From Colwellia sp. PAMC 20917 (GTDB taxonomy: Bacteria; Pseudomonadota; Gammaproteobacteria; Enterobacterales; Alteromonadaceae), in the NCBI RefSeq assembly GCF_001767295.1, contig NZ_CP014944.1, forward strand, positions 2,170,001 through 2,234,000: a DNA stretch of 64,000 nucleotides, written 5' to 3'. The position numbers were made by a program, and so were the translations under genes. Shown here piece by piece: positions 1 to 9,701 of the stretch (position 1 is its first letter; each line of letters starts with the position of its first letter). A model generated the notes under the pieces. The model saw only the letters and a program-made list of their open reading frames with translations. It ran no database searches and had not been told where the DNA came from.

Positions 1-632
1 TTTTGATCAGCAAAGGATAATTGCCCTTTTAACATCAGCCCATCAATAAAGTCTGGTGTCTCCAAAAATAATTGTTCAAGGATATTTAATGCTTCACGAT
101 TATTTTTTTCACTGGTTGCTAAATATGCAGCACCTAATCTTCCATATGAAGAATCAGCGGATATTTCAATTGCATTATTAATAGCTTGGTATGCTAGTTC
201 ATCTTTGTTTAATCTAAATAGAGAGAGTGCCTTATATACACCGACTAAAGCCCAATCTTCCGGTTGACTAAAAGATAGTCCTTCGGAAAACTCAAGAATT
301 TCAGAATATTTATTCTGTATCTTATAAGCACGCAATAAAAGAATGGCTGCATCTATATTGCCTAATTCATAAGCCTTTAATAGTTCTTTTTCTGCATTTA
401 AGCCAGAACCTGACTCTAGATATATTTTACCAAGCAATACTCTTGCATTTGAGTTATTAACATCATTTTGTATTACATTCTTTAAATTAATTATGGCTGC
501 ATTAACATCACCATTTTTTAATGCGACAGTTGCTGAAGCTATTTGCTCTTCTGCAGTTTTATTTTCACTACAAGCACCTAATAATAAAACAGTAATTAAA
601 ATTGAAATCGCTAAATTAGAGTTCTTTCTCAT
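1..632 (-). CDS. PrsT-like TPR lipoprotein, partial (3' end beyond window)
   Basis: Reading from an ATG at 632 on the minus strand gives an open frame of about 210 codons that leaves the window at base 1. It starts with a lipoprotein signal peptide whose lipobox LLGAC puts the lipidated cysteine at residue 21. TPR-like helical pairs follow. Its N-terminal region aligns by eye with that of the complete PrsT gene just upstream (678-3455): both have an ALKN/ITDSK-type first helix, then an LKN..I block and LLGK.YL..GSG. It lies 45 bases downstream of that gene on the same strand, so the two are probably co-transcribed tandem paralogs. Its role is inferred to be the same: a membrane-anchored TPR scaffold of the exosortase A/exopolysaccharide system. 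The C-terminal part cannot be judged. Confidence 0.8.
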   Translation of the reverse strand, partial: MRKNSNLAISILITVLLLGACSENKTAEEQIASATVALKNGDVNAAIINLKNVIQNDVNNSNARVLLGKIYLESGSGLNAEKELLKAYELGNIDAAILLLRAYKIQNKYSEILEFSEGLSFSQPEDWALVGVYKALSLFRLNKDELAYQAINNAIEISADSSYGRLGAAYLATSEKNNREALNILEQLFLETPDFIDGLMLKGQLSFADQ

Positions 633-677
633 GAGATTATATGTCCTTAATTTTATTATTTATGTTAGTCACATTTT

Positions 678-3455
678 CTATAGTTTTGGATTGACCCGAT
701 TAGTTAATTGCTCTTTTCTATTCATTATCTCTATGTTTTTACTTTTTATTCGTGTCAGCACCGCCATTGCTTCTTGATTTTTATCATTTGCAATGAGCAC
801 CTCTGCATAATTCAGAGATATACTTGGATCTTTTCCTTGTGTTATATCATAGGCTTTCATAATAGCTTGCCACGCATCAATTTTACGCCCTGATTTAAGT
901 AAAACCATTGCTCTGGTATCGATAACATTAGGATGATTAGGTGCTAACTTAATTGCTTCAGCAGAATACTTTAATGCTAGCTCTACATTATCATTTTCAA
1001 GGTTTAACCAAGCCAAATTATTGAGAACAACAATATCATCAGGTCTTTCTAACAGCATTTTTTCATAAAGGGGTATAGCCTTTTCTTGTTGTGTCTCAAG
1101 ATAATAATTAGCCAGTATAGAACGAACATTATTATTCGAGCCTTTAACTTCAAGAAAATCTTCTAAGGTGGATATCGATTCATCTGTTGAACCAGCACCT
1201 TTTTGTGCTATAGCAAGCAAAATGACATTTTTACCTGATGGGAAGCTCTCATAGAAATTTTTTAAAAGTGGAATGGCTTTTAAATAATTTTTTTCTAAAA
1301 GTAAAATTCGACCGTCAACACCTCCAACAACCTTTTCATTAATGTCGCTGTCTAAAAACTCAGGATAAAAAGATTTAGCTGACTGCAACTTACCGTTATC
1401 AAGTAATATTTGCATCTTAGCGGCTTTCAGCATCGTATTATTTTTTTGATATCCACTTAACGCTTTATCGACAAGACTCAAAGCCGACTCAACGTCTTTA
1501 TTACGCATGTATTGATCTAATACTAATATAATAGGTTCGACTGCATATGGATTTGTTTTAATCCATTTGTCGATCACAGCAGAGACGCCATTGCCTTTGT
1601 TAATATTGCGATGAGCCACAACACTTAATTGCCAAAGCTTAGCCGGAGAGCTTATTGATGCTTCAAACGAATCAAGAATACTTAACGCATCTTTATAATT
1701 ATTTTGATCGATTAACACTTGAGCATATAACAGCCCAAAAGCTAAATCATCCGTACTAGACTCAAATATGTCTTTTATTTTTGATGTAGCTAAATCCCTT
1801 CTGTTTAGGTCTGTTCTAGCAACCACATAATATAGTTCTAGCATTTTTTCATTTTCAGGAAAAACACTTAGACCCAGTTCTGACAATCGGGTTGCTTCAG
1901 CGGGTTCATTTTGTTTCAAAGCTATATTAATTAAGTTTGAAATAGCAAAATAATTTTTTGGAGATAACTCTAAGCTTTTGTTTAAACTAACTTTAGCTAA
2001 ATCTAACTTGTCTTGCTTTAAATATACCGTTGCTAATATATTAAAAGCACCTGGATTATTGGGATACTTATCTTGCCACGTCTTTGATATTTCAAGTGCT
2101 TTATCAAAGTCATTAACTTGTAAAGCGGCTGAAACTAAAGCAAGTTGTGCAGAAAGCATATCAGGCTTCAATGAAAGTGCGCTTTGTAAATTTGTCACCC
2201 CTGAAGGATCATTTAACATCAGCTTTAAAATGCCGGTACTTATATTTTCCTCTGCATTGTCACTATCTTTACTTGTTATTTTAGCAGCAAGTTTCTTAGC
2301 GTCATCAATCGCGCCAATTTCAGCTAACTGTAAGCTCAACGTAGATAAAAATTGTTTATCATCTTTACTCGACACAGTAAAATCATTTAATGTCTCGGTA
2401 ATTTCACTAATTAAACCCAATTGCAGTTGACTAATTGCAAACATTTTTAACGCAGGATGTTCTGCAGGTAAATACTGAACAATAGCGCTTAAGTGATGAT
2501 AACTTTGTTCAAAATTTTCCAAGTAGTAGGCACTTGCTCCAGCAACAAGCTTAAGTTGTGGCGAATTAAAACCAAATAATTCAGCTTGTTTAGCATGCAT
2601 ACTAGCTGCTTTATAGTCTTGAGACTCAAACCTAACTATAGATTTTATATAATGTGCATAAGGTTGGTTTGGTAGACTTTTTAAAATAGAGTCAGCGTAT
2701 TTCTCAGCACTTTCATAGTCCTTCTCTTTAAGGGCTGCATCAGCTAAAAGTAAAACAATAATTCTTGATTTAGGTTGAATTTTTGCATAATTCAAATAAT
2801 TTTCACTCACTTCAGCATATAGGCCTAAAGCTGTATTGATTTGAGCGAGCAACATTACTGACTCTGGATTTTCAGGGAATATATCAAGTGATTTGTTAAC
2901 GGCCTTTTTTGCAGCATCCAATTCATTATCAAATAATAAAAGATAGGCAGTGGAAAGGTAGGAATATGTTGTAGAGACAGACAATTGAATAGAAAGTTGC
3001 TCTGATTTTTTTGCAGACGCATTATCTTGAATACGAATATTAGCTAAAATGTTATATGCTAAATATTGAGATTTTAGATCATCAGGTAATTCAAGCGCTT
3101 TCTCATTCAATGAAATAACGTCTTCATCAGAGTTAGTGATTAAATAAGCTCTTGCCAATAGTGGAGTAACTTTATTACTTGTGTATTTGAGTTCTTGCGC
3201 TTTCTCTAATTCTTTTACGGCCTCAATACCACTACCTTGTTGTAAATAGAGCTTACCCAGTAAAAATCGAGCTTCATTATTTTTAGGCGCTTTAGTAATT
3301 GCATTTTTTAATTCGATGATACCTTCATCAATTTTGCTATCGGTAATATATGCTTTTGCATTATCGAGATGAGTTTCGGCAGTTTCACTTTTGCTGCAAC
3401 TTACAACCACCATCAATACACAACAACGAACTATAATACTTAACCATTTCATCAT
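678..3455 (-). CDS. prsT: XrtA/PEP-CTERM system TPR-repeat lipoprotein PrsT
   Basis: A 925-residue protein with a short hydrophobic leader and lipobox VVVSC, so Cys20 is the likely lipidation site. The rest is almost entirely tetratricopeptide repeats, many with the A..L(G).(A/L)Y pattern, ending in an unusually regular block (NNLAWLNLE, residues about 800-900). Length and build match the PrsT family (TIGR02917), found with exosortase A and the PrsK/PrsR regulators. Such proteins probably act as a scaffold at the cell envelope in polysaccharide assembly or PEP-CTERM protein sorting; the exact function is not established. It is divergent from xrtA (3652) across 196 bases and followed by a second PrsT-like gene. 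The start is the first of two adjacent ATG codons. Family assignment is strong because both xrtA and prsK/prsR are in the window. Confidence 0.9.
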   Translation of the reverse strand: MMKWLSIIVRCCVLMVVVSCSKSETAETHLDNAKAYITDSKIDEGIIELKNAITKAPKNNEARFLLGKLYLQQGSGIEAVKELEKAQELKYTSNKVTPLLARAYLITNSDEDVISLNEKALELPDDLKSQYLAYNILANIRIQDNASAKKSEQLSIQLSVSTTYSYLSTAYLLLFDNELDAAKKAVNKSLDIFPENPESVMLLAQINTALGLYAEVSENYLNYAKIQPKSRIIVLLLADAALKEKDYESAEKYADSILKSLPNQPYAHYIKSIVRFESQDYKAASMHAKQAELFGFNSPQLKLVAGASAYYLENFEQSYHHLSAIVQYLPAEHPALKMFAISQLQLGLISEITETLNDFTVSSKDDKQFLSTLSLQLAEIGAIDDAKKLAAKITSKDSDNAEENISTGILKLMLNDPSGVTNLQSALSLKPDMLSAQLALVSAALQVNDFDKALEISKTWQDKYPNNPGAFNILATVYLKQDKLDLAKVSLNKSLELSPKNYFAISNLINIALKQNEPAEATRLSELGLSVFPENEKMLELYYVVARTDLNRRDLATSKIKDIFESSTDDLAFGLLYAQVLIDQNNYKDALSILDSFEASISSPAKLWQLSVVAHRNINKGNGVSAVIDKWIKTNPYAVEPIILVLDQYMRNKDVESALSLVDKALSGYQKNNTMLKAAKMQILLDNGKLQSAKSFYPEFLDSDINEKVVGGVDGRILLLEKNYLKAIPLLKNFYESFPSGKNVILLAIAQKGAGSTDESISTLEDFLEVKGSNNNVRSILANYYLETQQEKAIPLYEKMLLERPDDIVVLNNLAWLNLENDNVELALKYSAEAIKLAPNHPNVIDTRAMVLLKSGRKIDAWQAIMKAYDITQGKDPSISLNYAEVLIANDKNQEAMAVLTRIKSKNIEIMNRKEQLTNRVNPKL

Positions 3456-3651
3456 TCAATCCCTTCAAGAGTTTACATAGCCTTTATACTTATCAATATA
3501 CTACCTACTTAGTAAACCTCTTACAATTGTTAGTAAAATTAACTAATGGTAATATTAATTAAGCTTTTCTCCTCATAAATAAAAACAAGTATCACAAACA
3601 AGTAATTCTCGGTAGTATTAGATATTAAAGTATGAGCAATAACGACTAACA
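3456..3651. promoter_or_regulatory. divergent prsT / xrtA intergenic region
   Basis: These 196 AT-rich bases separate the divergent prsT and xrtA starts and must hold both promoters. I looked for a sigma-54 box (TGGCAC-N5-TTGC), since PrsR belongs to the sigma-54 activator class, and saw none. Several AT-rich hexamers could act as -10 boxes but none stands out. Confidence 0.35.
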
Positions 3652-5079
3652 ATGAATAAAAACACCTTATTTGATCAGCCAAAAATAAATGCCCCCTTCG
3701 TCGGTATATTAATACTTTTTGCCACTATTTGTGCTTTAAACATCCCTGTTTTGGTCACGTTATGGCGACACGGTTTTGATGACGGTACCTATTCACACGC
3801 TTTTCTAATACCTTTTATTAGCTTATACCTATATTACGAATTAGCTCAAAGCGGCAAACTACAATTCAGAGAAAAATTTGCAGTTCTTCCCTCCATATTA
3901 TTGTTACTCAGTTGCTACCTATTATTCATTACAACCAATGCACAAATAAGTGTTGGTTATTGGGGCGCGTTATTAGCCGTATTTATTACCAGTGTAACTA
4001 TGCTATATCGATTTAATTGGTATATAGTTTTCCCTGCAGCCTTTCTTATTTTTATATTTCCTTTTTGGGGTGTATTAGTCCCTTTACTGCAAAATTTATC
4101 GATTGCTGCCGTAACCTATATGATGAGCTTTACCGGTGTACCCACTTATGTAGAAGCAGAGTTTGTTACCATTCCCGCAGGTATTTTTGAAATAGCAGAT
4201 GGATGTAGCGGCTTAAGATACATGATTGTTTCATTAGCTATTGGTTCTCTCTTTATTTTTCTTAATATTAGAGATACTAAGCGTGCGGCGTTATTTTTAT
4301 CACTAACAATATTAGGGGCTTTACTCACCAATTGGATCAGAATTACAGCACTAATATTAATTGGTGAGTATACCAATATGGAAAGTAGCCTAATGGAAGA
4401 TCACAATACTTTTGGCTGGTACCTTTATGTGCCTTTCATGATTTTGTTATTTTACTGGGGAAACAAACTTTCAGATTCTTTATTGCCTGATAAAGTGAAA
4501 ACTTTTGAAACGTCGAATCCAAATAAATTAGTACTATTTTTTCTAATCATAATGACATTAGCATCATCAAGTACGCTTGGACTTTCGATAATCCAGAATA
4601 CAAATATCAAACAAATAACAAGCGATAACAAGAAAGAGAACACGCCAGATGTTTATTCATATTCTTCTGTTGTGAATATGAACATACCGGTTAAAAGTAC
4701 AGATATAGCTTACACTATCTACACTTTCAATGGCGAAGACTTAGATGGCAAGCCAAGCTACTATAACAATAATTTAATCCCCGAAGGTTGGTCTATTCAG
4801 CAAGAGTTCGTAGAGAATAACTGGCTAATTTACCAGATCTCTAAACATAATAATCAAGCGCTCGTTTTTGTTAAATATGAAATATCTAATGAAACATCAA
4901 CCCAGGTAAGGCAATTTAAAGTCAATCGTATTAAAAACGCATTAACGGGTAATAATGACACTAAATTGCACTGGGCTTTTGCGCTATGCAAATCGGATTG
5001 TACTAAAGCTGAAACAGAAGCAATAATCCAGTTTTTACTTGATAATTTTAAAGTGAAGAAAAATGAGAAAAGGAATTAG
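3652..5079 (+). CDS. xrtA: exosortase A (XrtA), C-terminal EpsI-like extension
   Basis: A 475-residue polytopic membrane protein, the transpeptidase-like enzyme that processes PEP-CTERM proteins at the inner membrane. Residues 1-270 form the exosortase core with about eight membrane helices. The three family catalytic residues are visible: Cys185 in ADGCSGLRY, Arg230 in NWIR, and His251 in EDHNTFGWY. From about residue 290, after one more hydrophobic segment, comes a soluble region of about 180 residues, in the position of the EpsI (DUF3485) domain often fused to or next to exosortases; its sequence match is weak by eye. prsT, prsK, prsR and the full XrtA-type export operon in the same window support the A subtype (TIGR03109). 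It begins the plus-strand block of the polysaccharide locus, 103 bases ahead of the sugar dehydrogenase gene. Confidence 0.9.
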   Translation: MNKNTLFDQPKINAPFVGILILFATICALNIPVLVTLWRHGFDDGTYSHAFLIPFISLYLYYELAQSGKLQFREKFAVLPSILLLLSCYLLFITTNAQISVGYWGALLAVFITSVTMLYRFNWYIVFPAAFLIFIFPFWGVLVPLLQNLSIAAVTYMMSFTGVPTYVEAEFVTIPAGIFEIADGCSGLRYMIVSLAIGSLFIFLNIRDTKRAALFLSLTILGALLTNWIRITALILIGEYTNMESSLMEDHNTFGWYLYVPFMILLFYWGNKLSDSLLPDKVKTFETSNPNKLVLFFLIIMTLASSSTLGLSIIQNTNIKQITSDNKKENTPDVYSYSSVVNMNIPVKSTDIAYTIYTFNGEDLDGKPSYYNNNLIPEGWSIQQEFVENNWLIYQISKHNNQALVFVKYEISNETSTQVRQFKVNRIKNALTGNNDTKLHWAFALCKSDCTKAETEAIIQFLLDNFKVKKNEKRN

Positions 5080-5182
5080 ATTAGCTGGTGGAAGTAGTTA
5101 AAAGAACAGACTCAGCTTAATTATAATAGTGATTAAAAGATATTTATCGAAATCAAGACGTTAAAAGTTTTAGGAAAATCAA

Positions 5183-6523
5183 ATGAAAGTTACAGTATTT
5201 GGCATTGGTTATGTTGGTTTAGTACAAGCAGCAGTATTAGCATCTGTTGGACACGATGTAGTTTGTGTCGATATAGATCAAAGTAAAGTAGATAATTTAA
5301 AAAAAGGCATAATCCCAATTTTCGAGCCCGGTCTAACTTCTTTAGTCGAAGAAACCTATAAAAACGGTTTATTAAACTTTACTACCAACGCTAAAGCAGG
5401 AATTGAGCATGGCGAGGTTCAATTTATTGCAGTAGGAACTCCGCCTGATGAAGATGGTTCAGCTGATTTAAAATACGTTTTAACGGTAGCAGAAACAATT
5501 GCTACTCATATGACCGCCCCTAAAATTGTGATTAACAAATCAACCGTTCCTGTTGGCACTGCTGATACAGTAACGGCTAAAATAATTTCGGTATTAGCAG
5601 AGCGAAAAGTCGATATTAAATTTAATGTAGTATCTAACCCTGAGTTTCTAAAAGAAGGGGCTGCTGTAAGTGACTGTAAAAAACCAGACAGAATAGTTAT
5701 AGGTACTGATAGCGAAAAAGTAAAAGAAGCAATGAGGGAGTTGTATGCACCCTTCAACCGTAACCATGAGCGTATCATATTCATGGATGTTCGCTCTGCA
5801 GAACTAACAAAGTATGCAGCCAACTGCATGCTTGCGACTAAAATTAGTTTTATGAACGAAATGGCAAACTTAGCCGAGCTACTAGGTGCGGATATTGAAT
5901 CTGTACGTCACGGTATCGGCTCAGATTCTCGTATCGGATATCAATTTATTTACCCTGGCTGTGGTTATGGTGGCTCTTGCTTCCCCAAAGATGTTCAAGC
6001 ATTAGTGCAAACAGCAAATAAAGTTAATTATAAGCCTGCATTACTTGAAGCTGTTGAGTCGATTAACTATAAACAAAAACAAAAACTATTTACTAATTTA
6101 CATAACCACTTTAATGGTGAGTTAGCGGGTAAAACCATCGCAGTATGGGGATTGTCATTTAAACCTCAAACCGATGATATGAGAGAAGCACCATCAAGAG
6201 AGTTAATGGAAGCGTTATGGAAAGCTAATGCAAAGGTACAAGCATACGACCCTGAAGCAATGGAAGAGTGCCAACGTATTTATGGCACAAGAAGAGATTT
6301 GACTTTGGCTGGTACAAAAGAGAGTGCTTTGAAAAATGCCGATGCATTGGTTATTTGCACAGAATGGAGTCAATTTAAAGCACCAGACTTTGACATTATT
6401 GCGCAACAGCTAAAGCATAAAGTTTTAATCGACGGCAGAAACCTGTTTGAACCAAGCTTAATGAAAAAAAGAGGCTTTTCTTATTATGCTATTGGCCGTG
6501 GTGATAGCATAAAAAGTTATTAA
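5183..6523 (+). CDS. ugd: UDP-glucose/GDP-mannose-type sugar nucleotide 6-dehydrogenase (probably UDP-glucose dehydrogenase)
   Basis: A 446-residue NAD-dependent dehydrogenase that oxidises the C6 hydroxyl of a nucleotide sugar to the uronate, most likely UDP-glucose to UDP-glucuronate. The N-terminal Rossmann motif is [11 protein letters not shown] (residues 6-16). The catalytic cysteine is Cys266 in [10 protein letters not shown], and a C-terminal UDP-binding domain has the usual [17 protein letters not shown] block (about 325-343). A Shine-Dalgarno AGGA lies 8 bases before the ATG. It follows xrtA and supplies an acidic sugar precursor for the polymer. AlgD-type GDP-mannose dehydrogenase is the main alternative; the overall pattern looks more like the UDP-glucose class, but substrate is inferred. 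Confidence 0.88.
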   Translation: MKVTVFGIGYVGLVQAAVLASVGHDVVCVDIDQSKVDNLKKGIIPIFEPGLTSLVEETYKNGLLNFTTNAKAGIEHGEVQFIAVGTPPDEDGSADLKYVLTVAETIATHMTAPKIVINKSTVPVGTADTVTAKIISVLAERKVDIKFNVVSNPEFLKEGAAVSDCKKPDRIVIGTDSEKVKEAMRELYAPFNRNHERIIFMDVRSAELTKYAANCMLATKISFMNEMANLAELLGADIESVRHGIGSDSRIGYQFIYPGCGYGGSCFPKDVQALVQTANKVNYKPALLEAVESINYKQKQKLFTNLHNHFNGELAGKTIAVWGLSFKPQTDDMREAPSRELMEALWKANAKVQAYDPEAMEECQRIYGTRRDLTLAGTKESALKNADALVICTEWSQFKAPDFDIIAQQLKHKVLIDGRNLFEPSLMKKRGFSYYAIGRGDSIKSY

Positions 6524-6557
6524 TACATTTTATTTATAGAGAGTAGAGCTTAGAACC

Positions 6558-8732
6558 ATGATTAAAGAATCACTGAAATGGTTAATTATATTTTTTGTCT
6601 GTTTTTTTAATTGTGGTATTCAAGCTGCCGATTGTGATGTTTTTCCTCAATCAAACATTTGGAATAAAGAAATAACAAATGTACCTGTTCATAAGCAGTC
6701 AGCTACTTGGTTAAACGCTATTGGCAAAGGTGTTAAAGTTCACCCTGATTTTGGCTCGAACAATTTTAAAGACAAAGCTGCAGGAATCTCTGTTAATTAC
6801 ACCAATAATAATACTCCAAAACATTCAGTTTTGTTTAAATATAAAGCTGAAAGTGATCTCGTAAAATATCCCATTCCCGAACAGGTAAAAATAGAAGGTG
6901 GTGCAAGCTCTAAAGGCGATAGACATATAATTTCATTTGATACTGATCAATGCATTTTATATGAGTTATTTAATGTTTACAAAAGAGAGTCTGGTCAATG
7001 GACAGCTGGCTCAGGTGCTGTGTTTGACTTGAATAGTAATAATTTACGACCTAATAAATGGACATCAGCTGATGCTGCTGGCCTGCCCATATTCCCAGGG
7101 CTTGTTCGCCATAAAGAAGTCGAGTCTGGCGTAATTAATCATGCACTCAGGTTTACTGCACGAACAACAAACAGAGCATATTTATGGCCTGCAAGACATT
7201 TTGCATCAAGGCATAATAACCCTAACCTTCCTCCTATGGGAATGCGCTTAAGATTAAAGCCAGACATTGATATTTCAAACTTTTCACCACAAGCAAAAGT
7301 CATTGCAATAGCACTAAAAACATACGGTATGATTTTAGCTGATAACGGTGGTCCATTATTCATAAGTGGTGAACCTAATGAAGAATGGAGTCACTGGGGT
7401 TTAAAAGATTTAAAAAAACTGGTCAGTAATAATTTTGAAGTCGTAGATACCGATTTCTTACAGATACATCCCGATTCCGGAACAACTGACCCCGATGAGG
7501 CTTATAAAAAAGAAAGAATTATCACTAATACAGATAATAAAAAATATAAAAACAAAGCTAAATATTACACACAATTTTATGTTTCTAATTACGGGCATGA
7601 TTCTTACGACGGTACCAATCAACGACCATGGAAAACTTTGCAACATGCATCAAACCTTGCTGAGCCAGGTGACACGATAAACGTAGAAAAAGGAAATTAT
7701 AGACCTTTTACGATTTCAAAAAGTGGTACAAAAGACCTTCCAATTACGTTTAGTGCAGACAATGCAAAAATTGATGGTTTTGAAGGAAGTTCGAGAGATG
7801 GCATTGAAATTAAAAATGCAAACCATATCACTATTAAAGGATTTGAAGTACACCACGCTAACAGAGCGGGCATTAGCGCAGTAACATGTTCAGATATCAC
7901 CATCGAGTGGAACAAGTTGGTTAAAAATAATATGTGGGGGATATTCACCGGCTTTTGTAGCAATTTAACCATTAATAACAATATAGCGACTAAATCAGTT
8001 AAACAGCACGGTATTTATGTTTCAAATACCTCTGATAACATTTCAGTTCACGACAATATAACCCATTCAAACAATGCAGCAGGCATTCAACTTAATGGCG
8101 ATAAAAATATGGGGGGTATAGGATTAATTACCAATGCTAGGGTGTATAATAATTTAATTTACCATAATGGTAAGGCGGGAGGGTCTGCATTAAATATGGA
8201 TGGAGTACAATATTCAAAAGTATACAACAATATATTGTATGACAATTATGCCACTGGAATTGCCGTATTTAAAGATACTGGTGGTGATGGTTCTAAATAT
8301 AATGAAATTGTTCATAATACCATTGTAATGCCGAAAGATGGGCGTTGGTGCGCCCTATTTAAAGTTAACAGTAGTTATAATGTATTTAAAAATAATGTTT
8401 GCGTTTCTCGTCATAATTATAGAGGAGCCGTTAGCATTGACGACAGTTCTTTAATTGGTTTTGAAAGCGATTACAATGCGTACACACCTACATTTACTTT
8501 AAATGGCGGCGAAAGTACAATGTCATTACAAGAGTGGCGTTTGATTTCCAATAATGATAAACACAGTAAACCAGTTACCAATATAAACAACTTATTTGAT
8601 TATTTATTAAAAGACTTCACTCCCTTTAAAGATAGCTTATTAAACGAAAAAGGTATTTATATGAATGAATATCCATCCGACTACATACACAAAAAACGCA
8701 CTAACCCTCCAAGCATAGGTGCGATTCATTAA
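6558..8732 (+). CDS. secreted two-domain protein with right-handed parallel beta-helix (possible polysaccharide lyase/hydrolase)
   Basis: A 724-residue protein with a Sec signal peptide (cleavage probably after GIQAA, about residue 24). Residues about 25-300 form a globular domain I do not recognise, with conserved-looking blocks FPQSNIWN, YLWPARH, PPMGMRLRLK and ILADNGGPLF. Residues about 340-660 form a parallel beta-helix that opens with the GxDSYDGTNQRPWKTLQHA pattern common in pectate-lyase-like folds, then repeated N-rich coils (ITIKGFEVHHANRAGI, GIFTGF, GIQLNG). Such folds in polysaccharide loci are usually lyases, hydrolases or epimerases acting on the polymer in the periplasm or outside. 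No catalytic residues can be assigned. It lies 34 bases after ugd and 30 before a glycosyltransferase gene, so it belongs to the polysaccharide operon. Confidence 0.75.
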   Translation: MIKESLKWLIIFFVCFFNCGIQAADCDVFPQSNIWNKEITNVPVHKQSATWLNAIGKGVKVHPDFGSNNFKDKAAGISVNYTNNNTPKHSVLFKYKAESDLVKYPIPEQVKIEGGASSKGDRHIISFDTDQCILYELFNVYKRESGQWTAGSGAVFDLNSNNLRPNKWTSADAAGLPIFPGLVRHKEVESGVINHALRFTARTTNRAYLWPARHFASRHNNPNLPPMGMRLRLKPDIDISNFSPQAKVIAIALKTYGMILADNGGPLFISGEPNEEWSHWGLKDLKKLVSNNFEVVDTDFLQIHPDSGTTDPDEAYKKERIITNTDNKKYKNKAKYYTQFYVSNYGHDSYDGTNQRPWKTLQHASNLAEPGDTINVEKGNYRPFTISKSGTKDLPITFSADNAKIDGFEGSSRDGIEIKNANHITIKGFEVHHANRAGISAVTCSDITIEWNKLVKNNMWGIFTGFCSNLTINNNIATKSVKQHGIYVSNTSDNISVHDNITHSNNAAGIQLNGDKNMGGIGLITNARVYNNLIYHNGKAGGSALNMDGVQYSKVYNNILYDNYATGIAVFKDTGGDGSKYNEIVHNTIVMPKDGRWCALFKVNSSYNVFKNNVCVSRHNYRGAVSIDDSSLIGFESDYNAYTPTFTLNGGESTMSLQEWRLISNNDKHSKPVTNINNLFDYLLKDFTPFKDSLLNEKGIYMNEYPSDYIHKKRTNPPSIGAIH

Positions 8733-8762
8733 TAAGTTTATTTTAGAAACATAAGAGTAAAT

Positions 8763-9701
8763 ATGTCTATACAAAAAACACAAGTAACCATCGCAATCAT
8801 CACATGCCGTCGCCCCTTGTGGTTACAGCGTTTACTTAAGTCTTTAATCAAACAAAAAGTGTCTGACGATATAGAATTAAATATACTTGTTGTGGATAAC
8901 GCGGGTGAAGAAAGCACTGTAGATGTTGTGAACCAAATAGCAAAAAAAAGTAAGTATTCGATTCATTACTTCCATGAATCATCTGCTGGTATTGTTTTCG
9001 CAAGGAACCGCTGTGTTGAAGAGTTTTTAAAAACAGATTCACAAAACCTTTTCTTTATTGATGATGACGAATGGCCAGAGTCTGACCAATGGGCACAAAA
9101 ATTACTTGATAAAAAAGCGGAATATAAGGCTGATGTTGTTACCAGCCATGTAATTTCAGTGGGTGGAGAAGACACCCCAAGCTGGGCAATTGACCTAATT
9201 TATGGAAAGAATAATTTAGTAGAGGGTGATAGTGTAAATGTTTTTTATACCAACAACCTTTTACTATCCCGTAAAGTATTAGAACAAGTTAACCCGGCTT
9301 TTGACGAAAGGTTTGCGATGACAGGTGCTAGCGATTATCACTTTGCGTTAAAGTGTCAAAAGGCGGGTTTTAACGCTTTTTATACTAACGCACCAGTTTT
9401 AGAAGAGTTTCCAAAATCAAGAGCCACGGTTAAGTGGTTTTTGAAAAGAGGTTTCAGATCAGGGATTGGTTTTACAAGAAGTCATCTTTTTGAAGACTCA
9501 TTAATTAAAACAGTTTTTTATTGTGCTGCTATGTCAGCTATAAGACTATTGCGTGGTATTGGCTATTGTATTTTAGGTATTATAACGTTAAATAAAACAA
9601 CCTTCGTTGATGGTTTATTCAGATTATGTTCTGCCATCGGTACCATTGCAGGGTTCTTTGGCATTAAACATAACGAATACAATACCATTCATGGCCAATA
9701 G
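8763..9701 (+). CDS. glycosyltransferase family 2
   Basis: A 312-residue GT-A fold enzyme that should transfer a sugar from a nucleotide donor to the growing lipid-linked repeat unit on the cytoplasmic face. The N-terminus TIAIITCRRPLWLQRLL is the typical GT2 start. The metal-binding motif is FFIDDDEWP (about residues 97-105), and the acceptor-side region contains FDERFAMTGASDYHF. A hydrophobic stretch near residues 250-295 suggests membrane association. It overlaps the next gene by 11 bases, which points to translational coupling. Sugar specificity cannot be read from the sequence. Confidence 0.85.
   Translation: MSIQKTQVTIAIITCRRPLWLQRLLKSLIKQKVSDDIELNILVVDNAGEESTVDVVNQIAKKSKYSIHYFHESSAGIVFARNRCVEEFLKTDSQNLFFIDDDEWPESDQWAQKLLDKKAEYKADVVTSHVISVGGEDTPSWAIDLIYGKNNLVEGDSVNVFYTNNLLLSRKVLEQVNPAFDERFAMTGASDYHFALKCQKAGFNAFYTNAPVLEEFPKSRATVKWFLKRGFRSGIGFTRSHLFEDSLIKTVFYCAAMSAIRLLRGIGYCILGIITLNKTTFVDGLFRLCSAIGTIAGFFGIKHNEYNTIHGQ

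Noticed and set aside
3456-3651. Sigma-54 promoter ahead of xrtA or prsT
   Set aside because: No TGGCAC-N5-TTGC match with correct spacing was seen here, nor in the gap before 30207. A TGGCACC near 52360 has the wrong spacing to any GC.
4146-4376. Reverse-strand reading frames inside the exosortase and other genes
   Set aside because: They lie within well-supported genes, have no recognisable protein features and no ribosome-binding sites.
9607-9690. Longer N-terminus for the acyltransferase
   Set aside because: These 28 codons lie within the upstream glycosyltransferase gene. The ATG at 9691 gives a natural 11-base overlap.
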